In this document: positions 15,477 through 23,591 of the stretch, piece by piece | Layout of the letters: each line of letters begins with the position of its first letter | Position numbering within the stretch: position 1 is the first letter of the stretch | Assembly (NCBI GenBank): GCA_035626155.1 | Contig: DASPOF010000069.1 | Location: 1-28,081, forward strand | DNA: 28,081 bases | Source of the DNA: DASPOF01 sp035626155 | GTDB lineage: Bacteria > Desulfobacterota > Binatia > Binatales > Binataceae | Direction: 5' to 3' | Notes under the pieces: generated by a model | The model's input: only the letters and a program-made list of their open reading frames with translations | Database searches by the model: none | What the model was told of the DNA's origin: nothing | Translations under genes and position numbers: made by a program

Positions 15477-15608
15477 CCGAGATTTGAGAATAAGGCGCGG
15501 CGAGCGCGAAAACAACGCCGTTTGCGGCGGCTTTAGCGCCGATGGCGTGCCGGATCGTTTTGTTGCGCCACTTTTGACGGTGCGGGTATCATTAACTGTT
15601 GGACTGCG

Positions 15609-16655
15609 ATGCCGACCCCTTCTGAACGGGCCTCCACCACCAAACCGAGCCGCGCCGAGACCCTCGATGCGCTCCTCGAGCGCTTCGATCGGCACGATCG
15701 CGGCGCGCTGCCGCGGCTCATCACGCTGGTGGTGGACCGCGCGCCCGAGGCGAGCGGGATCATCGAGCGAATTTACCCGAGAACCGGCCGCGCCCACGTC
15801 ATCGGAATCACCGGGGCGCCCGGAGCGGGCAAATCGACCCTCGTCAATCGGCTCATCGCGAATTACCGCGCGGTCGGAAAACAGGTCGCCGTCATCGCAA
15901 TCGACCCGTCCAGCCCGTTTACCGGCGGCGCCGTGCTGGGCGACCGCGTGCGCATGACCGAGCATCACAAGGATGCCGGCGTGTACATCCGAAGCCTCGC
16001 CTCCCGCGGGAGCCATGGCGGGCTTTGCCGCGCCGCACGGGAAACGGTCAAGCTGCTCGACGCGTTCGGCTTCGATGCGATCATCATCGAGACGGTCGGG
16101 GTCGGCCAGACCGAACTGGCGATCATGGACCTTGCCGACACGACGGTGGTCGTCACGGTGCCCGAAGGCGGCGACTCGGTGCAGGTGATGAAGGCCGGGC
16201 TCAACGAAATCGCCGACGTGTTCGTGGTCAACAAGGCGGACCGCGAGGGCGCCGATCGCCTCCGGGCCGAACTCGAGATGAGCGTGCATCTTCGGCGGTC
16301 GGGTGGATGGCAGACGCCGGTGCTGCTGACCCAGGCGGCCACCGGCCAGGGAGTCGATGAGCTGACGGCGGCGATTGAGGAGCACGGCGAATTTCTGCGC
16401 GCGCATCGCGATGCCGCGCGCGAGGCCGAGCGCCGCACGCACGAGTTCCTGGAAGTCCTTTCCGCCGAGCTCGAGGATCGCGCCACCCGCGCGGTGAAAA
16501 GCGGCCATGCTGAGCGCGTGATCGACGAGGTGCGCGCCGGACGGCTCAACCCGTACAGCGCCGCGCGCAAGCTCATCGAGGACCGCGACTCGATCGGCGA
16601 CCTCCTCTCCAACGGAGCGGGCCCGCGGAAATCCGGGCAAGGCGGCGCAAGTTAA
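15609..16655 (+). CDS. meaB: MeaB/ArgK-family G3E GTPase
   Basis: MeaB protects and reloads adenosylcobalamin in methylmalonyl-CoA mutase and related B12 mutases. The P-loop GAPGAGKST (69-77), the AIDPSSPFTGGAVLGDRVRM region, the ETVGVGQTE switch and the NKAD base motif are all present, as is the SLASRGSHGG segment typical of MeaB. Length 348 residues fits. No mutase gene is in this window, so its client (methylmalonyl-, ethylmalonyl- or isobutyryl-CoA mutase) must be encoded elsewhere. It overlaps nothing and is followed after 2 bases by the phosphatase gene. Confidence 0.93.
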   Translation: MPTPSERASTTKPSRAETLDALLERFDRHDRGALPRLITLVVDRAPEASGIIERIYPRTGRAHVIGITGAPGAGKSTLVNRLIANYRAVGKQVAVIAIDPSSPFTGGAVLGDRVRMTEHHKDAGVYIRSLASRGSHGGLCRAARETVKLLDAFGFDAIIIETVGVGQTELAIMDLADTTVVVTVPEGGDSVQVMKAGLNEIADVFVVNKADREGADRLRAELEMSVHLRRSGGWQTPVLLTQAATGQGVDELTAAIEEHGEFLRAHRDAAREAERRTHEFLEVLSAELEDRATRAVKSGHAERVIDEVRAGRLNPYSAARKLIEDRDSIGDLLSNGAGPRKSGQGGAS

Positions 16656-16657
16656 GG

Positions 16658-17377
16658 ATGGCGCCGCGCCGCAAATCCAACGCCCACGGACGGCTTTTCG
16701 CGATCGGCGACGTTCACGGATGCGCCGACGAACTCGGCGCGATACTGAAGACGATCGCGCCCGCCGCCGGCGACACGGTCGTGTTCGTTGGCGATTACAT
16801 CGATCGCGGCCCCTCCTCGCGCGATGTGATCGAGCTCGCCCTCGATTTCGAGAGGCAGCAGGCCGAGTGCGTATTCCTCAAGGGCAATCACGAGGACATG
16901 ATGCTCTCGTTCCTGGGCTTTACGGGGCATTATGGAGAGTCGTTCCTGTTCAACGGGGGCGCTGCGACGCTCGACAGCTACGGCATCCGCGAGGAGGACC
17001 TCTCCGAGGTGGTCCATCGGCTCCCTGACCCCCACCTGGAGTTCCTCAACCGGCTCGCGGTGAGCTACCTGCGTCCGCCGTACCTGTTCGTGCACGCGGG
17101 GATCATGCCGACGCGCCAGCTCGAGGAGCAGCAGACCGAGGATCTGCTCTGGATCCGCCAGGAGTTCATCTTCAATCCGCATCGCATCGATGCGACCGTC
17201 GTATTCGGGCACACGCCGATGCGGGGCGTGATGATCGATCTCCCATACAAGCTCGGGATCGACACCGGGCTGGTCTATGGCGGCCGACTGACCTGCATCG
17301 AGTTCACCGAGGGCGTGCTCTACCAGGTGCAGCGCGGCGGCCGGCAGGTCAAGTCGCGAAGCATCCAATTGCGTTGA
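16658..17377 (+). CDS. PPP-family metallophosphatase (Ser/Thr phosphatase or diadenosine tetraphosphatase-like)
   Basis: All PPP signature motifs are present in order: GDVHG (17-21), GDYIDRG (45-51), GNHE (76-79), HAG (146-148) and GHTP (184-187), supplying the two-metal ligand set. At 239 residues it matches bacterial lambda-phosphatase/PrpA/PrpB-type proteins. ApaH-like Ap4A hydrolase activity cannot be excluded. No membrane or signal sequence is visible. It starts 2 bases after the meaB stop, so the two are almost certainly co-transcribed. Confidence 0.92.
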   Translation: MAPRRKSNAHGRLFAIGDVHGCADELGAILKTIAPAAGDTVVFVGDYIDRGPSSRDVIELALDFERQQAECVFLKGNHEDMMLSFLGFTGHYGESFLFNGGAATLDSYGIREEDLSEVVHRLPDPHLEFLNRLAVSYLRPPYLFVHAGIMPTRQLEEQQTEDLLWIRQEFIFNPHRIDATVVFGHTPMRGVMIDLPYKLGIDTGLVYGGRLTCIEFTEGVLYQVQRGGRQVKSRSIQLR

Positions 17378-17423
17378 GAGTCTTTCGCGGCTGCGCGGCT
17401 CACGCTAATCTTCCCCTGCCGGT

Positions 17424-17500
17424 GGCGGCGTAGCTCAGATGGTCAGAGCATGCGGCTCATATCCGCAGAGTCGTAGGTTCGAGTCCTACCGCCGCCACCA
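17424..17500 (+). tRNA. tRNA-Met (CAT), elongator type
   Basis: The acceptor GGCGGCG pairs with CGCCGCC, with discriminator A and encoded CCA ending at 17500. The anticodon stem TGCGG/CCGCA holds loop CTCATAT, giving CAT. The fully paired first base pair and the absence of three G:C pairs in the anticodon stem exclude the initiator. A lysidine-modified tRNA-Ile(CAT) is possible but the body resembles elongator Met. A plausible -10 (TAATCT, 17406-17411) lies upstream. Confidence 0.93.
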
Positions 17501-17525
17501 TCCAAACATCCGCATTGCCCGCATC

Positions 17526-17548
17526 CGGCGCCGAGCCATCAGGCGCCG
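17526..17548. terminator. GC hairpin between tRNA-Met and the convergent membrane gene
   Basis: CGGCGCC (17526-17532) pairs perfectly with GGCGCCG (17542-17548). The 9-base loop contains the stop codon of the minus-strand gene (17539-17541). It lies between convergent genes, where bidirectional termination is expected, but lacks a T-run. Confidence 0.3.
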
Positions 17549-18015
17549 CCGGGCCGCCCAAAGATGAGATCCTTCGAGCGAATCCACAGATAGAGCGCCA
17601 CGATCACGAGCGACGGCCCCTCGATTGCCGCCATCCGCACTTGCGCCGATGCGTCCCGATCGTTCAGGTAGGCGATCACGAAAATGAGATGGCTCAGCAC
17701 GATTTCCACCATGAAGAAGAGCGCGAGCACGAGGCCCCATCGGCGAGCCGTCAGGATGCCCACCGCGGCGGTCCAGAAACCGAGCGACTCGGACAGCAGA
17801 ACCGCGCGCGCCCCATCGCCGTGAAACTTCATCCCGGCGAAGACGGTCTCGATCGGATCGATGAACTCCCTTACGGAATCGCGAAAAAGTATCTGCGCCG
17901 CGAGGTAAGACGCCCAGAATACCAGGATGATTGCGAACGCTCTCAGGTCGAGCGGCCAGCGCTGGCCGGTCCTAACCGCCATGCTCGCCCGATTAGCATA
18001 TCCGCGCGCATCCAT
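17539..18015 (-). CDS. four-TM hypothetical membrane protein
   Basis: 158 residues with about four hydrophobic segments (around FAIILVFWASYLAAQIL, GFWTAAVGILTARRWGLVLA, LFFMVEIVLSHLIFVIAYL and SLVIVALYLWIR). The ATG at 18015 is preceded by AGGGTGA about 5 bases upstream; a GTG two codons earlier is possible. I recognise no family. It follows the ABC exporter operon by 69 bases on the same strand and might be read with it, but no functional link is evident. Confidence 0.65.
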   Translation of the reverse strand: MDARGYANRASMAVRTGQRWPLDLRAFAIILVFWASYLAAQILFRDSVREFIDPIETVFAGMKFHGDGARAVLLSESLGFWTAAVGILTARRWGLVLALFFMVEIVLSHLIFVIAYLNDRDASAQVRMAAIEGPSLVIVALYLWIRSKDLIFGRPGGA

Positions 18016-18084
18016 AATCACCCTGCGGCGCGCAGCCTGGCCGGATTCATCGCGCGCAACGCGGAGCGCGCCGCGGCGCCATTC

Positions 18085-18627
18085 TTACGCCTTCTTGCCC
18101 TGCTTGCCCTCGACCCACTGGAACATCAGCGACTGGTAGTACTCGAGGTTGTTGCCGAGCAGGAAAACCTTGGGGACTCCCTCAATCTGACCGTAGACCG
18201 CGGTGTGCGTCGGATTATCGGCACCGAAATAAATCTTGATCGGGCTTTGCCGTCCGGGCGCTTCGATGGTCATCTCCGACTGCGGATGGTCCAGGCCGAA
18301 GTCCGCGAGATGATTCACGTCGTTGGCGACGACCTCGACCTGCTTGGCTCCGATCAGCAGCGACGCCAAGGCCTGCATCAGGTCCTGCGGTATGAAGGCG
18401 TTGGGTGGCTCGGTCAACTGGAAGAGCTTGCCGTCGGAAGTCTTCTGGTAGCGCAGGCTTTCCTTGCCCCGCCTGAGCGTGATCGCATCGATGCCCGTGA
18501 GCTTGAGCAGGCTTTCCTGCTGCTCCTGGACCGGCGAGGGCGCAAGATCCGGGCGGTCCACGAAAAAGTAGATGGGCAGCAGAATCGCCAGCAGGATTGT
18601 GAAAACGATCGCCGGACGCGCGCTCAC
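18085..18627 (-). CDS. DUF4340 domain protein, ABC exporter accessory subunit
   Basis: A 180-residue protein with an N-terminal membrane anchor (AIVFTILLAILLPIYFFV, about 6-23) and a periplasmic domain showing the DUF4340 pattern: ITLRRGKESLRYQKTSDG, then DLMQALASLLIGAKQVEVV, DFGLDHPQSEMTIEAPG and a DNPTHTAVYGQIEGVPKVFLL strand pair. It starts with GTG overlapping the TGA stop of the GldG-like gene (GTGA), so translational coupling is likely. DUF4340 proteins regularly accompany GldG-type ABC systems; their role is unknown. Confidence 0.85.
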   Translation of the reverse strand: MSARPAIVFTILLAILLPIYFFVDRPDLAPSPVQEQQESLLKLTGIDAITLRRGKESLRYQKTSDGKLFQLTEPPNAFIPQDLMQALASLLIGAKQVEVVANDVNHLADFGLDHPQSEMTIEAPGRQSPIKIYFGADNPTHTAVYGQIEGVPKVFLLGNNLEYYQSLMFQWVEGKQGKKA

Positions 18628-20006
18628 GCGAAGAATCTCCTGCGCACGAAAACCGTGGCTCCAATCAGGAACAGAAGCATCGGCTCGACGACCGCGCTCA
18701 GGAACAGCAGCCGCCGCGTCTGTTGCTCGGTCACATAGAAAGCCGCGCCCGCGGACTTGACCAGCCGCTCACGGCTCACGATCAGCATCTCGTCGCCCAC
18801 CAGCTCGTTGACGACACTGACGGCGAGATCGCGATTTCCGAGCATCCCGATGAACTGGTTGGTGCAGAATGTCGAACTGCCGAATCCCACGATCCGCGTC
18901 ATCTGCAGGACCGGGATGTGCGGCTTGGCCGCCGGCGCCAGGTCGACCTCGGCTCCGACCGGAACCGGCCCGGGGTTGTCACGGCCCTTCTCGAAATCGG
19001 TAATTCCGCTGGCGACCGCCTTGGGATCGGCCGACGCCCAGCTCTCGTGCGACGACCTCAGGAACTCGCTCGTCTCGGCGACTTGCAACCCATCGGGGGC
19101 CGGCGCTCCGACATCGGCGGTGATCAGGACGCCGCGGGCAAGCGAGAACACTCCGGGAGCGGCCATCGCCCGGCTGATCGGGTTGTCCTCGGCTCTAAGC
19201 GGTATCTGCGTGGTCAAGATCTCTCCGGCGGTAAGACGATAGGCCGGGTCCACGATCACGCGGTCGGTGAATCTCATGTGATATTGCTCGAGGAACTGCG
19301 CGAGGGTCGGCGACCCGAACGGGTCGAGCATCACCATCAGATGGCCGCCGCGCGCCAGGTACTTGCGCAGTTCGGCCAGCTCCTCGGGCAGAAAGTCCTT
19401 GCGCGGGGCGAGCGCAACCACCAGCTTGGCGTCATCGGGCACGCCGCCCGCGAACAGCGAGATGTTTTCGATCCGGTAGTTGTTCTGTTCGAGCAGTTGG
19501 CGCCATTCCGTGAAACCCGCGTTCTTGTCCGTATCGTAAATATCGCGCTCGCCGTGTCCGATCGTGAAATAGACAGGTTTCTGAGCGTCGGCCGAGATCT
19601 GCAATACCGCCGGGATCAGCAGATCGGAACGCTCGTTGTCGAAATCGCGCCGGCGGCCCTGCGATTCGACCACGACTTCGCCGTAAGTCGAGACCCCGTA
19701 CTGGCGCGAGAGGCCGGGAGCTTTGTTCACGTCGATAATCTGATAGGTCAGGCGCGGCGTGAACGCGGCCGCCTGGAACAGCAGGTCGGCGAGATCGATG
19801 TAAGAGGTATCCTCCGACCTGATGAACGCCATCACCTTGACGTTGTGGGTGAGCCCGGAAAGCACGCGCTTGTCGAACTCGGAGAGCGAGAAGCGCTGAT
19901 CGGGCGTGAGATCGAAGCGCACGTTATGGTTGCTCAAAATCGCGTTGGCGGCGATCAGAACCGCGCCGAACGCGATCGCCGTATACAGCAGCAGCGCGTA
20001 GTTCAT
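18624..20006 (-). CDS. gldG: GldG-like ABC exporter subunit
   Basis: 460 residues. A TM segment near the N-terminus (about 5-26) is followed by NVRFDLTPDQRFSLSEFDKRVL, the opening of the GldG/ABC-transporter auxiliary domain, and a large extracytoplasmic region with YFTIGHGERDIYDTD and LRKYLARGGHLMVMLDPFGSP typical of that family. A second TM lies at the C-terminus (LLFLSAVVEPMLLFLIGATV) before VRRRFFA. In Bacteroidetes GldA/F/G serves gliding; outside that phylum the same architecture is of unknown export function. The ATG at 20006 is the only sensible start; the open frame to 20324 is antisense to the permease gene. Confidence 0.88.
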   Translation of the reverse strand: MNYALLLYTAIAFGAVLIAANAILSNHNVRFDLTPDQRFSLSEFDKRVLSGLTHNVKVMAFIRSEDTSYIDLADLLFQAAAFTPRLTYQIIDVNKAPGLSRQYGVSTYGEVVVESQGRRRDFDNERSDLLIPAVLQISADAQKPVYFTIGHGERDIYDTDKNAGFTEWRQLLEQNNYRIENISLFAGGVPDDAKLVVALAPRKDFLPEELAELRKYLARGGHLMVMLDPFGSPTLAQFLEQYHMRFTDRVIVDPAYRLTAGEILTTQIPLRAEDNPISRAMAAPGVFSLARGVLITADVGAPAPDGLQVAETSEFLRSSHESWASADPKAVASGITDFEKGRDNPGPVPVGAEVDLAPAAKPHIPVLQMTRIVGFGSSTFCTNQFIGMLGNRDLAVSVVNELVGDEMLIVSRERLVKSAGAAFYVTEQQTRRLLFLSAVVEPMLLFLIGATVFVRRRFFA

Positions 20007-20041
20007 CCACAGCGACGCGCGCCCGCGCTGCGGCGGCTTGG

Positions 20042-20878
20042 TTACTTGCGGCCCGTCCACTTGCGCGCCTCCATCGAACGCAGCGTCAGGAACAGGAAGA
20101 AAATCACGAAGCAGACAAAATAGATCGCGTGGTCGATATCGATCACGCCCTTGGCAAACGAATCGAATTCGTCGAACAGGGAAAAGGCCCGCACCGGAGC
20201 GAGCCACGAGTTCTGGAACGCGGCCTCGTTCCAGTTGAGAATCCAGAAGAAGAGCAGCAGCGTGATCGTTCCCACTCCGGCCATCACCTGGCTCTCGCAG
20301 AGCGATGAGATGAAAATCCCGCACGCGACAAACGCGCAGCCCAGCAGCAGCTCGCCCGAATATCCCGCCAACAGCGGAAACAGCGCGAACGAATGAATCG
20401 TGTAGAGATAAATCGAATACACGGAAGTCAGCGCGAGCATCATCAACAGGATCACCACCGATGCGACGAACTTCCCGCCGAGGATCTCCCCGTCGCGCAG
20501 CGGGTAGGTGTAGAGCAGCTCAACCGTTCCAAGCTTGCGCTCCTCCGCGAACAGCCGCATCGTCACGAACGGCATGGTAAGCAGCAGGCACAGGCGGATG
20601 TCGGTAAACAGGAGCTGCCAGTAGTTTTGCATGATGTCGTGCGAGAACGAGATCGTCACGAAGAACACGAGATCGGTGTAAGCGTAATAGCCCGCCAGCA
20701 CCAGGAAGATCCCCGACAGTACGTACACCAGCGGGAACGCGTAATAGGAGCGCAATTCCTTGCGCGTGACCGCAAGCATCCGGGAAACCGAGAACCCGGC
20801 TCCCGCACCGCGCGCCGCCACGCGCCGCGCCTCACCCGCTGCGTGCGGGGCACCCAGTGTGACTGCGCCGTTGGACAT
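20042..20878 (-). CDS. gldF: ABC-2 type permease, GldF-like
   Basis: 278 residues with six hydrophobic segments. RKELRSYYAFPLVYVLSGIF and FAEERKLGTVELLYTYPLRDGEILGGKF are the ABC-2 permease signatures, the latter being the coupling-helix region seen in GldF and NosY-type permeases. The first 33 residues (Ala/Arg-rich) precede the conserved part, so the real start may be an internal Met (RMLAVTRKEL). The gene is 49 bases downstream of the ATPase gene and 35 bases upstream of the GldG-like start. Confidence 0.9.
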   Translation of the reverse strand: MSNGAVTLGAPHAAGEARRVAARGAGAGFSVSRMLAVTRKELRSYYAFPLVYVLSGIFLVLAGYYAYTDLVFFVTISFSHDIMQNYWQLLFTDIRLCLLLTMPFVTMRLFAEERKLGTVELLYTYPLRDGEILGGKFVASVVILLMMLALTSVYSIYLYTIHSFALFPLLAGYSGELLLGCAFVACGIFISSLCESQVMAGVGTITLLLFFWILNWNEAAFQNSWLAPVRAFSLFDEFDSFAKGVIDIDHAIYFVCFVIFFLFLTLRSMEARKWTGRK

Positions 20879-20927
20879 CGTTCACCTTAAGACGCCGGCT
20901 TGAACCTTGTTGGCAGGCGCCGCCGCG

Positions 20928-21881
20928 TCAAACCCTCTCTTCCCTGGTGACCAGGCGCATGAAGAGATCTTCAAGACTGAGCGCCATCGGTTTGATTTCC
21001 AGCAGGCTCCACCCGCGCTGGACAACGCAGGCGGCCAGCGCCGAGCGCACCTCATCGCCGTGGATGCCTGAAAATACCAGAAAACTGCACACGCCGGTCC
21101 GGCCCGCGTCGGTCGGATGGTCCTGCACGCGTTCGATTCCGGGCAGCGCCGAAAGCGCGCCGCGCACCTCCTCGACCGGCCCGACGACGGTGATCAAAGT
21201 CTGGTTGCTGCCCTGGAGCTTGGAGGTAAGTTCCTCGGGCGTGTCCTGCGCAACGATGTTTCCGCGATCGATAATCACCACCCGCCTGCACGTCATGTTG
21301 ACCTCGGGCAGGATGTGCGTTGAAAGCAGGACGGTGGAGCGTCCCGCAAGCGAGCGGATGAGTTCGCGGATCTCGACCACCTGGCGCGGGTCCAGGCCGA
21401 CCGTCGGCTCATCGAGGATCAGCACCTCGGGATCGGAGAGGATTGCCTGCGCGATCCCGGCGCGCTGGCGGTAGCCCTTGGACAACTTTCCGATGAGCTT
21501 GCGGCGGACTTCCTTAAGTCCGCAGATGCTGATGGCGTATTCGATCCGCTGGCGCGTGGTCTGAGCGTCCAGCCCGCGCACGCGCGCCGCGAACTCCAGC
21601 AGAGCCGTCACACTGAGATCGGGATAGAGCACCATGTTCTCGGGGAGGTAGCCGATGCGCCGGCGCGTCTCGAGCGAGTGCTCGGCGACATCGAGACCGC
21701 CGATCATCGCGCGCCCGGAGGTCGGCGGGAAAAATCCCGTCAGGATCCTCATGATGGTGGTCTTGCCGGAGCCGTTGGGGCCGAGCAGGCCGATAATTTC
21801 GCCCTTCTCGACCTTGAACGAGACGTTGTTCACGGCGCGGGTCGCGCCGAAATATTTGGTAAGGTCCTGGACCTCTATCAT
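20928..21881 (-). CDS. gldA: ABC exporter ATP-binding protein, GldA-like
   Basis: 317 residues. Walker A GPNGSGKT (34-41), signature LSKGYRQR (133-140, the Lys-Gly-Tyr variant usual in GldA-like ATPases), Walker B VLILDEP (153-159) and the H-loop STHILPE are all present. The C-terminal extension of about 90 residues after the ATPase core (VVGPVEEVRGALSALPGIER and on) is the regulatory domain typical of ABC-2 drug and polysaccharide exporters. It is the first gene of the operon ATPase-permease-GldG-DUF4340, with no visible Shine-Dalgarno before the ATG. Confidence 0.92.
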   Translation of the reverse strand: MIEVQDLTKYFGATRAVNNVSFKVEKGEIIGLLGPNGSGKTTIMRILTGFFPPTSGRAMIGGLDVAEHSLETRRRIGYLPENMVLYPDLSVTALLEFAARVRGLDAQTTRQRIEYAISICGLKEVRRKLIGKLSKGYRQRAGIAQAILSDPEVLILDEPTVGLDPRQVVEIRELIRSLAGRSTVLLSTHILPEVNMTCRRVVIIDRGNIVAQDTPEELTSKLQGSNQTLITVVGPVEEVRGALSALPGIERVQDHPTDAGRTGVCSFLVFSGIHGDEVRSALAACVVQRGWSLLEIKPMALSLEDLFMRLVTREERV

Positions 21882-21923
21882 TTAGCGTGTTGTTGGTGGC
21901 GTGGCGCCTCGGCAACGGCCGAC

Positions 21924-21951
21924 ATTATGCCGGCGCGCCAAGTAATATCAA
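21924..21951 (-). promoter_or_regulatory. putative promoter of the GldAFG/DUF4340 operon
   Basis: On the minus strand TTGATA (21951-21946), a 16-base spacer and CATAAT (21929-21924) give five of six matches in each box. Predicted transcription starts at about 21918 with a leader of about 37 bases to the ATG at 21881. Confidence 0.45.
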
Positions 21952-22135
21952 TGCCCTCAAAAGAGAAGAATTGAATGCAACCGTGTCTGGCCTGAAGTGC
22001 AAATCTTTTCTCATTGTAGAAATGCCAGGCCGAGGAAGTCAATTCACCTTATGGCTCTTGACGGGCGGAGCGGCGTTGTGCGGCGGGCTTGGAATTCTCG
22101 CAGCCGCGCCGCTATTCTCATGGCCGGGGTGCGCG

Positions 22136-22429
22136 ATGGGACGTGCGTTGCTAGGCGGACTGATTGTGGCGATCGCCGCGGCGGTCATCTTCTACCTCTG
22201 GTCGGCTGGATATCACGAGCAGCACGATCGCGAGCAGGCGCAGATCGCCCAGCTCAACCAGCAGGTGTCGCGGCTGTCGGATGAGAACACGCGGCTTAAG
22301 GCCGAACTCGCCAAGGTGCAATCCGAGGAAGCGAATCTCGCCGCCGAGAATGACGAAATGAAAAAGGCGATCGCCTCGATGAAGGCCACCGGGAAGATTC
22401 CCCCGGCGATCACCTATCCGGCGAAATAA
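22136..22429 (+). CDS. membrane-anchored coiled-coil protein
   Basis: 97 residues: an N-terminal TM helix (ALLGGLIVAIAAAVIFYLW) then a charged heptad-like helix of about 60 residues (QAQIAQLNQQVSRLSDENTR, then LKAELAKVQSEEANLAAEND) and a short Pro-rich end. The architecture resembles a single-pass protein with a coiled-coil soluble domain, but I see no specific family. The ATG at 22136 follows GGGG 7 bases upstream. A start at 22022 would add a second TM, but that upstream stretch has AT-rich third positions unlike the rest of the gene, so I left it out. Coiled-coil assignment is by eye. Confidence 0.6.
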   Translation: MGRALLGGLIVAIAAAVIFYLWSAGYHEQHDREQAQIAQLNQQVSRLSDENTRLKAELAKVQSEEANLAAENDEMKKAIASMKATGKIPPAITYPAK

Positions 22430-22436
22430 CCCGCCC

Positions 22437-22462
22437 CGGCCGCATCACTCCGATCGCGGCCG
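22437..22462. terminator. hairpin between convergent stops
   Basis: CGGCCGC (22437-22443) pairs perfectly with GCGGCCG (22456-22462) around a 12-base loop, exactly filling the spacer between the coiled-coil gene stop (22429) and the def stop (22463). It has no T-tract; position favours a bidirectional terminator role. Confidence 0.35.
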
Positions 22463-23017
22463 TTACGCCCCGGTTCCCGTCCCTCGATCCGGCGCAAGCA
22501 GGAAACGCTGCCATTCGTCGAGAAATCCGAGCCGCTTCATGTCGGGCATCCGGTCGAGGAATACCTCGCCCTTGAGATGGTCGGTCTCGTGCTGAATGAC
22601 GCGCGCATGAAAATCGGACGCGATGAAGTCGAGCGGCTCGCCATGGCGGCCGAGCGCTTTGACGTGCACCTGCTTGAAGCGCGGGACCATCCCGCGCAGT
22701 TCCGGGATGCTGAGGCATCCCTCCCAGTCCGACACCACCGTTCGATCGACCACGGTGACGGCCGGGTTCACCAGCACGGTGAGCGGGACCGGCTGCATGT
22801 CGGGATAGCGCGGATTGTTCTCGACCTCGAGCACGGTGAGCTGGATTGACAGGTGCACCTGCGGCGCCGCAAGCCCGACGCCATGATATTCGTGCATCGT
22901 CTCGATCATGTCGTCGATGAGCTGTTGGAATTCGCGCGTAGCGATTCGATCGGCTGGAACCGGCTTGGCCGGAATCCTGAGGCTGGGAAAGCCGAGACGG
23001 GCGACTTTGAGAATCAT
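22463..23017 (-). CDS. def: peptide deformylase
   Basis: Removes the formyl group from nascent N-terminal fMet. The three metal-site motifs are present: GVGLAAPQ (46-53), EGCLSIPE with C101, and HETDHL (H143, E144, H147). Length 184 residues is normal. The ATG at 23017 is preceded by GGGGGAA. No fmt gene is adjacent; def stands alone, converging on the coiled-coil gene. Confidence 0.96.
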   Translation of the reverse strand: MILKVARLGFPSLRIPAKPVPADRIATREFQQLIDDMIETMHEYHGVGLAAPQVHLSIQLTVLEVENNPRYPDMQPVPLTVLVNPAVTVVDRTVVSDWEGCLSIPELRGMVPRFKQVHVKALGRHGEPLDFIASDFHARVIQHETDHLKGEVFLDRMPDMKRLGFLDEWQRFLLAPDRGTGTGA

Positions 23018-23157
23018 GCGATGTTCCCCCGCTAGGTCGAGCTTGTCAGGCGGCGCATTGTAGCGCTAGTGACACGGCAGGTACACGAACAAACCCATAA
23101 CACACCACCTCCCTTCGCGGTCGGCGGTCCGCCGGAACGGGAATCGGAGCGATAGCG

Positions 23158-23517
23158 ATGATAGCGACGCAACGGACATTCAGGATCAAGAAAGGCACTT
23201 TTCCGGAGTTCCATCGCGCGAGCGCTCGCGGCGTGTGGCCCTACTTCGAGCGAATCGGCGCGCGGATCGTCGGAATGTGGCTGGTCACCGAGGACGAGCG
23301 CGAGCCCGCCTCGCCTGACTACGACACCGTCATCCTGGTGACCCGCTATACCAGCCGCGAGCACTGGCAGGCCACGCGCAATCCGGTCGCGCTCGGCGGC
23401 GAGGGGCCGCTTTGGGATGCATGCCGGGCGGCGCTGGAGAAGCGGCGCTCGCTCACGATCGACACCTGGCTGCGCTTCCTCGATCCGGGCAGCGAAACCA
23501 TCGGCGGCCCTTACTAG
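23158..23517 (+). CDS. NIPSNAP-like small protein
   Basis: 119 residues with the alpha/beta dimeric barrel pattern of NIPSNAP/ABM-like proteins: TFRIKKGTFPEFHRAS, VWPYFERIGARIVGMWLVTE, and DYDTVILVTRYTSREHWQATR before a C-terminal helix. Members are small cytoplasmic proteins of unclear function, sometimes beside metabolic enzymes. A CGGAG lies 11 bases before the ATG. Family placement is by fold pattern and is moderate. Confidence 0.7.
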   Translation: MIATQRTFRIKKGTFPEFHRASARGVWPYFERIGARIVGMWLVTEDEREPASPDYDTVILVTRYTSREHWQATRNPVALGGEGPLWDACRAALEKRRSLTIDTWLRFLDPGSETIGGPY

Positions 23518-23591
23518 CGCCGGAACCGCGCGTTCGATCTCTGACGCCGCCCGGCGCGAGACTTCAGCCGGCGCGGCGCAGATGCGCCAGC

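Noticed and set aside
15477..16640. Upstream part of the long minus-strand frame that contains the two-TM gene
   Set aside because: It lies antisense to meaB and has no family pattern; only the part from the ATG at 15476 looks like a gene.
17424..17500. Initiator tRNA-fMet
   Set aside because: The first acceptor pair is a normal G:C and the anticodon stem lacks three consecutive G:C pairs, so the elongator type is favoured.
18723..20123. Long plus-strand frame opposite the GldG-like gene
   Set aside because: Antisense shadow of a gene with clear GldG features.
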